Assembly (NCBI RefSeq): GCF_009496285.1
Contig: NZ_WIJK01000014.1
Location: 1 to 59,089, forward strand
Length of the DNA: 59,089 nt
Reading direction: 5' to 3'
Origin: Streptococcus mitis
GTDB taxonomy: Bacteria > Bacillota > Bacilli > Lactobacillales > Streptococcaceae
This document shows, in pieces, positions 49,084 through 57,427 of this stretch. Numbering within the stretch: the first letter of the stretch is position 1; every line of letters starts with the position of its first letter. The translations under genes were made by a program, and so were the position numbers. The notes beneath the pieces were generated by a model, which was not told the DNA's origin, searched no databases, and saw only the letters and a list, made by a program, of their open reading frames with translations.

Positions 49084-49143
49084 TACCTACCTTGCTAAAA
49101 ATACTTAGAATCTGTTTGGAAAATCATTAAGCTTCTTGATTAC

Positions 49144-49176
49144 AAAAAACTCCCACCTGCTAAGCAGATGAGAGTT
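49144..49176 (-). terminator. Terminator of the full-length zmp gene
   Basis: Leftward stem CTCTCATCTGC / GCAGGTGGGAG with a TTA loop and T6 tail, right after the zmp stop. Confidence 0.85.
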
Positions 49177-49181
49177 TTGGA

Positions 49182-52100
49182 TTATTTAAAGATAGAAGTT
49201 TTAAAGCTATCTGTTTGTTGAAGAAGTTTCTTAAAAAGTTTTTCTTTAAGTGAAACGGTGTTGTCAAATTTGACAGATCCCTTACTTAGAGTAGCCTTAT
49301 CTTTATCAACTGCTTCAGCAAATGCACGTTTCAAGTCTTCATAGCTATTGTATGTTTTACCATCAATTTCAATAGATTGAATTCCTTTTTTAGCGCTTGT
49401 TACAACTTCATTGAAGTATGCTTTCTTCCAATCTTCAAGATTGTTGAATTTTCCTTCAGAAATCTTGTTAATGATGAAATCATCACCTAAAGTATCTTTA
49501 CCAGCTTTTTTAGATTCAGCTTTTAGCATGTTAGAAGCATAGTTTAGGAAGCCTTTTTCATAGCCATAGTAACCCCAGATTCTGAAAGTATTGTGTTTAA
49601 ATGACATCGCTCCTGGAGCACCTTCACTTGTATTACCACCATAGATACCAGTCATCATTGGAACATTCACATAAGCAGAATCAAAGTCAGTAGGATTATA
49701 AACTCTGTTACCTGGACCGCGGTTAGTCATGAAGTTGTTCGTAATTAAGTCATCTACTGTGCGTAAAGGAATAGCTTTTTCCTCATCACTTAAAGGTCGA
49801 ACCTTGTCGAATTGGTTCTTGGTGTTATTTCCTCGGTATTGCTTATCAACCTTCTTGAACCAAGCATTGTTTAAATCTTGATTTGCTTTATCGAGGACAG
49901 CCTCTCCTTCAAGATAATCCAGAAGCATAAGAGTGTCGTTGTAGCCCTTCATGTAACGATCAATTTCGTCACGTGACTTCAGATCATTTGGATTGGTGTT
50001 ATACCATTGATTGCCATCGTTTGGACGTTCATAAGCCATGTTGAGACCTAGGGCTTTGTATTCACCATTTGGATTTGATACTGATGGAGTTTGCAACATT
50101 CCTTGTGCAAATGCTTCCAAATCAGTACCTTCACGGTGTCTTGAGCCACCCAAGTATACCATACGGTCATTTACGTGAGTTGTTTCGTGGGTAAAGGCAG
50201 AAACCCCAAAGTCACTAATCATATCCGTAACCATGAAGAAGACAGAATCATCTTTATATGGATTCTGATAAACGCGAGCCACAGCTCCCATACGCCAGTC
50301 AGTCGCATGATAACGTCCTGTAGGTCCGTATAATTCACGGATAGGCGCCACATCTTTACCACTATTAGTGTGACCGTATTTATCAGTACTAATATCTTTA
50401 TAGTTTTGGTTATCCAAAACAGGTGTTGGAACCATGTTGTTGCTCTTCAAAAGTTGATTACGAACTTTATCGATTGATAGACGTGACCAGAAGTCTAAAT
50501 AATTCTGTTGACCTTTTGCAACCTTATCGATTTCAGCTTTAAAGGCATTACGTTCTGCTTCAGTATACTTACCATATTTTTCAAATGAACTATAAGCCAT
50601 TGTATTGTAAGTTGAAATCAAGAACATATGGGCATCTTTCAAGTTCAAGAGTGGCAAGATCATCTTACCATGCACATCGTTGTTTAAACCTTCGTAGGCT
50701 CTGTGTTTCTTATCGGCAAACTCAGGAGTTGTTGTTGCTGGTTCAACGATATAAACATTGTCTTTGGTAGCTTTGATAAACCAATCGTTCAAGTTTGTAT
50801 CATTTGTGAATAGACGCATATTATAGTCTAAGAAACTATTTAACTCGCTGATACCGATAACTCCACCGATAGCTTCGCGATAAGCTTCTAAAGTTCTATC
50901 ACCTTTAATGTTACTTTCTTTAGAACCAATCTGAATCAAGAAGTCTAACACACTTACATTTTTACCGTAGAAGTCTGGTTTGAACAACATAAGTTGCTTG
51001 ATATTAAAGTTATCAAACTTAACTCCATAATAACGATTGAGGTAAGACAAACCAAGAAGAACAGCAGCCTTGTTGTCATCAATCTTCTTGATCAAGGCAC
51101 GTTTAGCAGCCTCATCTGTGTTTAATTGATGATCCTCATTTTCAACCAACTGTTTCACAAATTTAGCCAGATTATCCTTGACTTCTTTGAAGCTTTCTTC
51201 TAGGTAAAGATCTTTTATAGCGTTAACTTTATTTGGTCCTGTTCTACCTAGGTGTGTGTAGATAGGATCTGATTGCAATTCTACTGGGCTTAATTTTTCA
51301 ACGATAGCATTGATAAGATCACTACGGTCTTTGTCAACCATGTTCGGTGTGTAAACAACTTCTCCAAGTTCAGCAATGCTGTACTCTTTCACTTGTTTGA
51401 CCTTAGATTCTTTCAGCGAAACAGTAAAGATGTCTTTGGTCTTATCAGCATAGTGCACCAAAATGTGGTCAGCATCAGCCAATTCTGTTACAAAGGCATT
51501 TCCCTTCATAGCAGTAACTGATAGGACTTCCTTGGTCATCAGATGACTATCAGCAGCTAATTTATTTCCTTGGTCTACGATCCACTCTTTATTGTAGAAT
51601 GGTTGTAATTTTTCGATATTACGGTAGGCAAGTTCACGAGAAGCGTCGTAGCCATTGATTGTTTTGTATTGATCGGCTTTGTTGACAATGTTATTGAGTT
51701 TGTCTTCAACAGGTTTGGTGCTTTCAAATTTATCAGCAGTGATTCCCATTGCTTCAATCTTCTTGTCAGCTTCTTCTTGTGAGATGCTAGGAATCTTACG
51801 AGAATTCTTATAAGATTTATTACCCTCACTTACACCCTCAACACTAAAGTTACGTTTTGTTCTTGAATAGGTGAAGTAATCATCAGCATCAATATCAGAG
51901 TGACCAAAGACCATCTCACCTGTTTTGACTTTCATCATGGTGATGTTGTCTTCAATAGCACCCAAGGCCCAGTTAGTACCAAGTAATCCACCAGATTGAA
52001 CAGCTTCCTTCAGCTCAATCGAACCTTTAGCAACTGAATTTCTGAGGACACCTTCTCTTCCTAGTGTATTGTTATCTCCACCATTTTGAGAAGAATAAAC

Positions 52101-55100
52101 TAATCCTGCAGCTTTTGCCTTGTTACCAGTAATTTCAGCATCAACGTAGGCTTTTTCTACGATACCTTTCCAGTTTTCACCTAGAACACCTGCTAAGTAC
52201 CAACCTTTGTTTCCAGCAGCGTGAATCTTACCGATGAAGGCAACATTACTTACCTTACCACTACCATCAATTTTATTGATAATACCAGCTACATCGTTGC
52301 CCCCGACAACATTACCTGTTACTTTAACATTTTCGACAGTCGCATTATTTTTGATGACATTTGCGATTGGTGCTACTCGATCAAATCCAGGCATGTCAAT
52401 GTTGACATTTTCAAGCAAGAGATTCTTGACAGTACCACCTTCAATGTTACCAAACAATGGTCTCGTAATGTTATGGATGGCAAATTTATTACCTTCTGTA
52501 CTTTCCAATGTTCCCTTGAAGGCATTGGTTACATAAGACTTGCCAGCGGGGTTCACGTTACTTGCATTCATACTGCTACCAAGCTTAAAGGTACCAGTAG
52601 GATTGTCCTGCATTGCTTTTACAAGGTCATTGAAATCGTAGTAAACGTCACCTTCATGGGCTTTTGGTTTAGCAAAGTAATGGACATATTCCTCTGTAAA
52701 CTGATTATCTGCGTTACGTTGGACTAGGTCTGGTGCTTTAGCAGTGACTTTGAACAATGCTTTACCATCAACTGTGACTTCTTCAATCTTATCAACAGCA
52801 AGTTTTGTCACCTTGTTATCATGAGTTGTCACTTTCAAGTAATAAGGTTTAACATCTGATGGTTTAGCTGACAGTAGACTATTATCAGTCTCTACACCTT
52901 GGTCATCAACACTGATAAGGCTGGTTTCCTTAATGTTTTTGACTTCGACTTTTTTGAGATCAAGTCGCAGTGGTTCTTCCGTGAGAACAACTTCTTCATT
53001 CCCATTTCCTCGGTCGTAAACCATCTTGGTCGCAATCTTGTAGTCCTTGTAGTATTTCAAGTCTGTAAGATTAGCAGCCAAATCTCCCTCAGACATATTG
53101 ACTGTTTGAAGGCTAGTGTCTCCGTCTTTCAAGACAACTTCAAGAGATTTAATGGTTACACCTGTTGATTTGACCAATTGGTAACGAACCTTGGCACTAC
53201 GCTCTAATTCTTCTTTATCAATTTGAGTGAGTGTCAACGTTGGCGCAGCGAGAACTTGATCACCTTTCTTAATGAGACGATCTTGCGCAACTTCGGCAAC
53301 TTCCTCTGAGATAGTTGGAGCATCCGAAGTTTTCACGCCCTTAAGAGTCTTATAGACTTTAGTAATCTTTTTCTTACCGTTTTGACCAGCTTGAGCAACA
53401 ACTTCTGTTCCCTTCGGAAGAGTGCTGTCTACTTCTGTTCTTGTCTCGAAAGGAATTTCTTCAAATGAAACTTCTTCAACTTGACCTTCAATAGCCTTGG
53501 TACCACGACTAATTTTTTCATTTACTGGCGCCTTAACAGTTTCAGTACTTGTGCTGATTGGATCCCCAACTTTTTGGCCATCGACTGTCTTATAAACACG
53601 ATGAATCAGCTGACTTCCTGCTTGACCGTTTTGAATCACTGTTTCTTCATCAGTGTAGCGAGTATCGTCAGTTACATACTCTGTTGTGTATGGGACTTCT
53701 ACAGTTTCAGTTTCTGTGACAGTTGCTTCAGCTACTGTATACTCTGGTAATTCTGGCTGAACTAGGGACTCACCTTCGTGACCTGCTTCTTGAGTTCCTT
53801 TTGCTGTGATTTGGCCTGTGTAGGCGGGGTTTTCTGGCTGAACTAAAGCTTCGCCTTGGTGGCCCTCTTCTTGCGTGCCTTTAGCACTTTCTTCAGGTTT
53901 ATAAGCTGGTTCTTCTGGCTGAACTAGAGATTCACCTTCGTGGCCCTCTTCTTGAGTTCCTTTAGCGCTAATCTCACCTGTGTAGGCTGGCAACTCTGGC
54001 TGAACTAAGGACTCACCTTCGTGACCTGCTTCTTGAGTTCCTTTTGCTGTAATTTCGCCTGTGTAGGATGGTTCTTCTGGTTGAACTAAAGCTTCGCCTT
54101 GGTGACCCTCTTCTTGCGTGCCTTTAGCACTGATCTCACCTGTATAAGCTGGGTTTTCTGGCTGAACTAAAGACTCACCTTCGTGACCTTTTTCTTGAGT
54201 TCCTTTAGCACTAATCTCACCTGTGTAGGCTGGCAATTCTGGTTGAACCAGAGATTCACCTTCATGGCCTGATTCTTGCGTTCCTTTAGTGCTAATCTCA
54301 CCTGTGTAGGCTGGAGCTTCTGGTTGAACTAAGGACTCACCTTCGTGGCCTGATTCTTGCGTTCCTTTGGCACTAATCTCACCTGTGTAAGCTGGAGCTT
54401 CTGGTTGAACTAAGGACTCACCTTCGTGGCCTGATTCTTGCGTTCCTTTGGCACTAATCTCACCTGTGTAGGCTGGAGCTTCTGGTTGAACCAGAGATTC
54501 ACCTTCATGACCTGATTCTTGCGTTCCTTTGGCACTAATCTCACCGGTGTAGGCTGGCAATTCTGGTTGAACCAGAGATTCACCTTCATGGCCTGATTCT
54601 TGCGTTCCCTTAGCAGTAGCAATTTGTTCTGGTTGTTCTTGGAAATCTGATGCTTTAAAGTAACCTACGTATTCGTATCCTTCGATCTGAATGACACCTT
54701 TGGCTAAGTCCTCTTGACTACTTCCAGCAATCGTTTGGTTGTAGGACACCAAGATTTTATTCTCAAAGGCTTGAGCTGACTGAGGGATAAAGTAACTACT
54801 TCCTAGCGCTCCAATAAAGAGAAGACCCAACATTTTATTGCGGTGTTTTTTAGACATCACAACGACAACCAAAGACGCTGTTGCAAAACCAAGAGTTGCT
54901 AGGGCCAACTCCTTGCTTCCAGTGTTCGGCAATTGTTGAGAATTCACTTCCTTTTTTCTGTAAACAAGATAGACAACATCATCTTGCTTTAAATCTGAAG
55001 GGAGTTCGTGATGGATCAAAGCCTTTTCTGCTTCTGTCAATTCTTGTTCAGCCAAATAACGGTAATGAACTTGGTTTGGTGCTGCCACTTCGTTAGCTGC

Positions 55101-55229
55101 AACAGTTTCAACTAAAAAGTTGTTTGCTCCCAAAAGAAATGTCCCGATAACTGCAGAACCTACACCAACTGAGAACTTTCGAATAGAGTATTTAATAACT
55201 TTATCAAACTGCATTTTTCTGTTTTTCAT
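49182..55229 (-). CDS. zmpB: Surface zinc metalloprotease, M26 family, ZmpB-like
   Basis: A 2015-residue wall-associated protease. Order: YSIRK signal (14-18); sortase motif LPNTG at 100-104 with two membrane helices after it (about 107-125 and 133-153), the unusual N-terminal anchor of streptococcal M26 proteases; eleven 27-residue repeats (206-502); two G5 domains (about 503-660); a beta-rich region with GLUG-like repeats (about 930-1080); and the catalytic domain with HETTH at 1681-1685 and third zinc ligand Glu1705. HETTH and the C-terminal 'FKTSIFK' fit ZmpB rather than IgA1 protease. Host substrates cannot be read from sequence. It starts 1 nt after the UPF0340 gene. Confidence 0.93.
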   Translation of the reverse strand: MKNRKMQFDKVIKYSIRKFSVGVGSAVIGTFLLGANNFLVETVAANEVAAPNQVHYRYLAEQELTEAEKALIHHELPSDLKQDDVVYLVYRKKEVNSQQLPNTGSKELALATLGFATASLVVVVMSKKHRNKMLGLLFIGALGSSYFIPQSAQAFENKILVSYNQTIAGSSQEDLAKGVIQIEGYEYVGYFKASDFQEQPEQIATAKGTQESGHEGESLVQPELPAYTGEISAKGTQESGHEGESLVQPEAPAYTGEISAKGTQESGHEGESLVQPEAPAYTGEISAKGTQESGHEGESLVQPEAPAYTGEISTKGTQESGHEGESLVQPELPAYTGEISAKGTQEKGHEGESLVQPENPAYTGEISAKGTQEEGHQGEALVQPEEPSYTGEITAKGTQEAGHEGESLVQPELPAYTGEISAKGTQEEGHEGESLVQPEEPAYKPEESAKGTQEEGHQGEALVQPENPAYTGQITAKGTQEAGHEGESLVQPELPEYTVAEATVTETETVEVPYTTEYVTDDTRYTDEETVIQNGQAGSQLIHRVYKTVDGQKVGDPISTSTETVKAPVNEKISRGTKAIEGQVEEVSFEEIPFETRTEVDSTLPKGTEVVAQAGQNGKKKITKVYKTLKGVKTSDAPTISEEVAEVAQDRLIKKGDQVLAAPTLTLTQIDKEELERSAKVRYQLVKSTGVTIKSLEVVLKDGDTSLQTVNMSEGDLAANLTDLKYYKDYKIATKMVYDRGNGNEEVVLTEEPLRLDLKKVEVKNIKETSLISVDDQGVETDNSLLSAKPSDVKPYYLKVTTHDNKVTKLAVDKIEEVTVDGKALFKVTAKAPDLVQRNADNQFTEEYVHYFAKPKAHEGDVYYDFNDLVKAMQDNPTGTFKLGSSMNASNVNPAGKSYVTNAFKGTLESTEGNKFAIHNITRPLFGNIEGGTVKNLLLENVNIDMPGFDRVAPIANVIKNNATVENVKVTGNVVGGNDVAGIINKIDGSGKVSNVAFIGKIHAAGNKGWYLAGVLGENWKGIVEKAYVDAEITGNKAKAAGLVYSSQNGGDNNTLGREGVLRNSVAKGSIELKEAVQSGGLLGTNWALGAIEDNITMMKVKTGEMVFGHSDIDADDYFTYSRTKRNFSVEGVSEGNKSYKNSRKIPSISQEEADKKIEAMGITADKFESTKPVEDKLNNIVNKADQYKTINGYDASRELAYRNIEKLQPFYNKEWIVDQGNKLAADSHLMTKEVLSVTAMKGNAFVTELADADHILVHYADKTKDIFTVSLKESKVKQVKEYSIAELGEVVYTPNMVDKDRSDLINAIVEKLSPVELQSDPIYTHLGRTGPNKVNAIKDLYLEESFKEVKDNLAKFVKQLVENEDHQLNTDEAAKRALIKKIDDNKAAVLLGLSYLNRYYGVKFDNFNIKQLMLFKPDFYGKNVSVLDFLIQIGSKESNIKGDRTLEAYREAIGGVIGISELNSFLDYNMRLFTNDTNLNDWFIKATKDNVYIVEPATTTPEFADKKHRAYEGLNNDVHGKMILPLLNLKDAHMFLISTYNTMAYSSFEKYGKYTEAERNAFKAEIDKVAKGQQNYLDFWSRLSIDKVRNQLLKSNNMVPTPVLDNQNYKDISTDKYGHTNSGKDVAPIRELYGPTGRYHATDWRMGAVARVYQNPYKDDSVFFMVTDMISDFGVSAFTHETTHVNDRMVYLGGSRHREGTDLEAFAQGMLQTPSVSNPNGEYKALGLNMAYERPNDGNQWYNTNPNDLKSRDEIDRYMKGYNDTLMLLDYLEGEAVLDKANQDLNNAWFKKVDKQYRGNNTKNQFDKVRPLSDEEKAIPLRTVDDLITNNFMTNRGPGNRVYNPTDFDSAYVNVPMMTGIYGGNTSEGAPGAMSFKHNTFRIWGYYGYEKGFLNYASNMLKAESKKAGKDTLGDDFIINKISEGKFNNLEDWKKAYFNEVVTSAKKGIQSIEIDGKTYNSYEDLKRAFAEAVDKDKATLSKGSVKFDNTVSLKEKLFKKLLQQTDSFKTSIFK
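53724..54614 (-). repeat. Array of eleven 81-bp coding repeats in zmpB
   Basis: Units encode 27 residues beginning AKGTQESGHEGESLVQPE and ending P-A-Y-T-G-E-I-S. Units 2-4 are identical in protein sequence, whereas units 7, 9, 10 and 11 differ most. The pattern suggests recent expansion from the N-terminal side of the array. Confidence 0.92.
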
Positions 55230-55230
55230 T

Positions 55231-55794
55231 TTAAATCTTTCTAATGTGATCTATTGGATATTGAGCACGCGCCCCTCCAATGAGTTTTGGTCGACTAGCA
55301 AGTGCTGTCACATGAGCCAGACCAATCTCTCTTAAGACTGGTCGAATGGGTACCTGAACATGTTTGATATGCATACCGATAGCTGTATCACCAATGTCTA
55401 GACCAGCATCTGCCCTGATAAATTCGACCTCCACGGGATCCTTCATATAGCGAAAGGCGGCCAATTGACCAGAACCTCCTGCATGTAAGGTCGGGAGTAC
55501 ACTCACAATCTCCAACTGATGTTTTATAGCTACTTCTCGTTCAACAACTAAAGCCCGATTGACATGTTCACAACCTTGAACAGCCAGATGAATTCCCTTA
55601 GCCGTCAATAGTTCCAACATAGTCTTGACAATAAGTTCACCGATTTCCTGACTCGAATCTTTTCCGATGTGTCCTCCCAGCACTTCACTCGAAGACAAAC
55701 CCAAGACAAATAGTGCTCCCTCCTGTAAAGAAGCCTTGTCTAGTACATCTTCAAGAATCTGCTGTGTTTCTATTTGAATCCGTCTTTGGTCCAT
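55231..55794 (-). CDS. UPF0340 (TIGR01440, YwlG-like) family protein
   Basis: A 187-residue cytoplasmic protein of the UPF0340/DUF436 family, recognised by '[16 protein letters not shown]' and '[23 protein letters not shown]'. The family has no established function. It has its own promoter and is followed by zmpB after 1 nt, so zmpB seems to be transcribed from this gene's promoter. Confidence 0.88.
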   Translation of the reverse strand: MDQRRIQIETQQILEDVLDKASLQEGALFVLGLSSSEVLGGHIGKDSSQEIGELIVKTMLELLTAKGIHLAVQGCEHVNRALVVEREVAIKHQLEIVSVLPTLHAGGSGQLAAFRYMKDPVEVEFIRADAGLDIGDTAIGMHIKHVQVPIRPVLREIGLAHVTALASRPKLIGGARAQYPIDHIRKI

Positions 55795-55818
55795 ATTTCA
55801 CCTCGCTTTTTTCATTCT

Positions 55819-55847
55819 ATCATATCGTTTTTCATCAATTTTAGCAA
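55819..55847 (-). promoter_or_regulatory. Promoter of the UPF0340-zmpB unit
   Basis: TTGCTA (55842-55847), 17-bp spacer, TATGAT (55819-55824), leftward; GAGGTG ribosome site follows close to the start codon. Confidence 0.65.
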
Positions 55848-55849
55848 GA

Positions 55850-56274
55850 TTGGAAGACATAGGAATACCATTTGCTAGGATTCAAAAACTATATGAGGGC
55901 TCTTTTCAAAAACTGATTCTAATCTCTTTCACTTCCCAAGACAACATAAAATGTCATCTTGAAAACAAAAAAAATATAATAGTTTAGTAAAATAGTTGAT
56001 TTAACAACATTTACACCTAAAAGATTTGTCAATTGATTCGATTATAAACTACCGAAAAGCAACTTCTATCATTCTACCCCATTTCTTACTTTTAAGCTAC
56101 TACTTTACCTTATTTTTTGGACTTTTTTTCTACTTTGTACTAACCTTTGATCATTCAGAAAACTTTCATGAAATTATGCTAAAATTTTAATTCTACTATC
56201 AAATTATAATATAGCAATTTTTTGAATACAAACTGTATCCAATTTTTTAAAAATAGATTTTACAGAGAAGATAA
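55850..56274. other. AT-rich intergenic stretch without a gene
   Basis: About 425 bp of markedly AT-rich DNA between the UPF0340 promoter and the composite repeat. Stops are frequent in all frames. No repeat, RNA structure or promoter pair stands out. Confidence 0.5.
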
Positions 56275-56560
56275 CAAAAGGCGGTGGGACAGAAATCGAT
56301 AGACAAAGTCTAGATTTCGTAGTCCCAGCCCCGCGAGGATGATTAGGAGCTTTTTGGAGTCTAATACTCAATGAAAATCAAAGAGCAAACTAGGAAGCTA
56401 GCCGCAGGCTGTACTTGAGTACGGCAAGGCGACGCTGACGTGGTTTGAATTTGATTTTCGAAGAGTATAAAAGACGAACAGAAAGTTCAATCAACTACCG
56501 CGTCAAAGTTTGATTGCTAATAAAAAGTGAGGTCGGGATCTTTTGTCCCAACCTCTTTTT
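56275..56560. repeat. Hairpin-ended composite repeat, copy B, with nested BOX
   Basis: The outer arms match copy A (33013-33386) with few differences and lie in the same orientation. The right hairpin (GAGGTCGGGA / TCCCAACCTC, 56529-56554) ends 6 nt before the mecA stop and, with its A/T flanks, should serve as the mecA terminator. Confidence 0.85.
56363..56468 (+). repeat. BOX element (boxA-boxC, no boxB) nested in composite repeat
   Basis: Begins AATACTCAATGAAAATCAAAG and ends GATTTTCGAAGAGTAT, with a near-consensus internal core. It sits at the same place in the composite element as the BOX of copy A, but has no boxB units. Confidence 0.9.
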
Positions 56561-56565
56561 CTAGA

Positions 56566-57303
56566 TTAAACTTTTTGGAGTCCTTGGACAGCATCATGAT
56601 TGATGAGTAGTTGCCCATATTCTTGTAGGACAGAACGACTGATATCACTATCATCCGCAAATTCTCGCATACGTGCCAACAACCAAGCTGGATAAAGGCT
56701 AGGTTGATCTTCTACATCAACTAAGACTGTCAGATAGTACTGGTCATTCATCTTGTAGAGTTCTGAAGTCTCCATTTGGTAGTCAACCGTTTTGGCAAAA
56801 GAAACCAAACTAGATAAATCGTCAAAACGTAGGATGTAGTAGATATAAGGCTCTCTTTTTCCTTCTTCTACTTCGAGGGCTTCATCAAGTGCTGCTTCTT
56901 CTTCCTTTTCAACCTGCTCTAAAGATTGAATAGCTTCAATATCATCTTTGGTTTTTTCTGCCATTGTTTTCTCCAAGGTTTTCAAAAACTCATCTGGAGA
57001 CATTTTGGCTAATTCATCCATATCTGGAAGGTCTGCCAAATCTTCAAAGTTCAAATTTTGGTCAATCTTTGACTTAGTTACAAAGACATCCACCTTGTCA
57101 GGCTTTGGAGTAACTCGGAAGCTAAGCATGCCTGTGTCCAAGAAACTGTCTGGCATTTCTAGTTCATCCAAAATGGCGTAGAAAAATTCTTCTGTTTTCT
57201 CTTGTGGAACGAGAAAGTCTGCGATTTCCATCCCTCGATCCATCAAATCCTCTAAAGACATGGTGATCTTTAATGTCGTATCACTGATTTGTTTCATTTT
57301 CAT
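56566..57303 (-). CDS. mecA: Adapter protein MecA
   Basis: A 245-residue adapter that brings substrates, such as the competence sigma factor ComX in streptococci, to ClpC for degradation. N-terminal substrate-binding domain ('MKMKQISDTTLKITMSLEDLM'), an acidic linker (about 130-165) and the C-terminal ClpC-binding domain ('YILRFDDLSSLVSFAK', 'YLTVLVDVED'). ATG 57303 begins the known conserved N-terminus; a longer open frame to 57483 runs through the promoter. Expressed divergently from the flippase. Confidence 0.94.
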   Translation of the reverse strand: MKMKQISDTTLKITMSLEDLMDRGMEIADFLVPQEKTEEFFYAILDELEMPDSFLDTGMLSFRVTPKPDKVDVFVTKSKIDQNLNFEDLADLPDMDELAKMSPDEFLKTLEKTMAEKTKDDIEAIQSLEQVEKEEEAALDEALEVEEGKREPYIYYILRFDDLSSLVSFAKTVDYQMETSELYKMNDQYYLTVLVDVEDQPSLYPAWLLARMREFADDSDISRSVLQEYGQLLINHDAVQGLQKV

Positions 57304-57334
57304 AGTTCGTAACCTCATACTTTCAGTTCTATCT

Positions 57335-57363
57335 ATTATACAAGATTTCACAGATTTTATCAA
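57335..57363 (-). promoter_or_regulatory. Promoter of mecA
   Basis: TTGATA (57358-57363), 17-bp spacer, TATAAT (57335-57340), leftward. Confidence 0.8.
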
Positions 57364-57381
57364 AAGAATGGCGTTGGAATG

Positions 57382-57390
57382 TGATATAAT
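57382..57390 (+). promoter_or_regulatory. Extended -10 promoter of the flippase gene
   Basis: TGA then TATAAT (57385-57390), about 38 nt before the flippase start codon; back to back with the mecA promoter. Confidence 0.7.
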
Positions 57391-57427
57391 ACTAGTATCT
57401 ATTTTAGAATATAAGAAAGAAAGTTTC

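Noticed and set aside
52221..52727. A 168-codon rightward frame inside zmpB
   Set aside because: Antisense shadow of the GLUG-like region; no start signals.
53724..54614. 81-bp tandem repeats suggesting a CRISPR array
   Set aside because: They are contiguous in-frame coding repeats of zmpB with no spacers.
57260..57427. N-terminal extension of the flippase
   Set aside because: It would overlap the start of mecA and both divergent promoters; ATG 57428 gives the normal helix 1.
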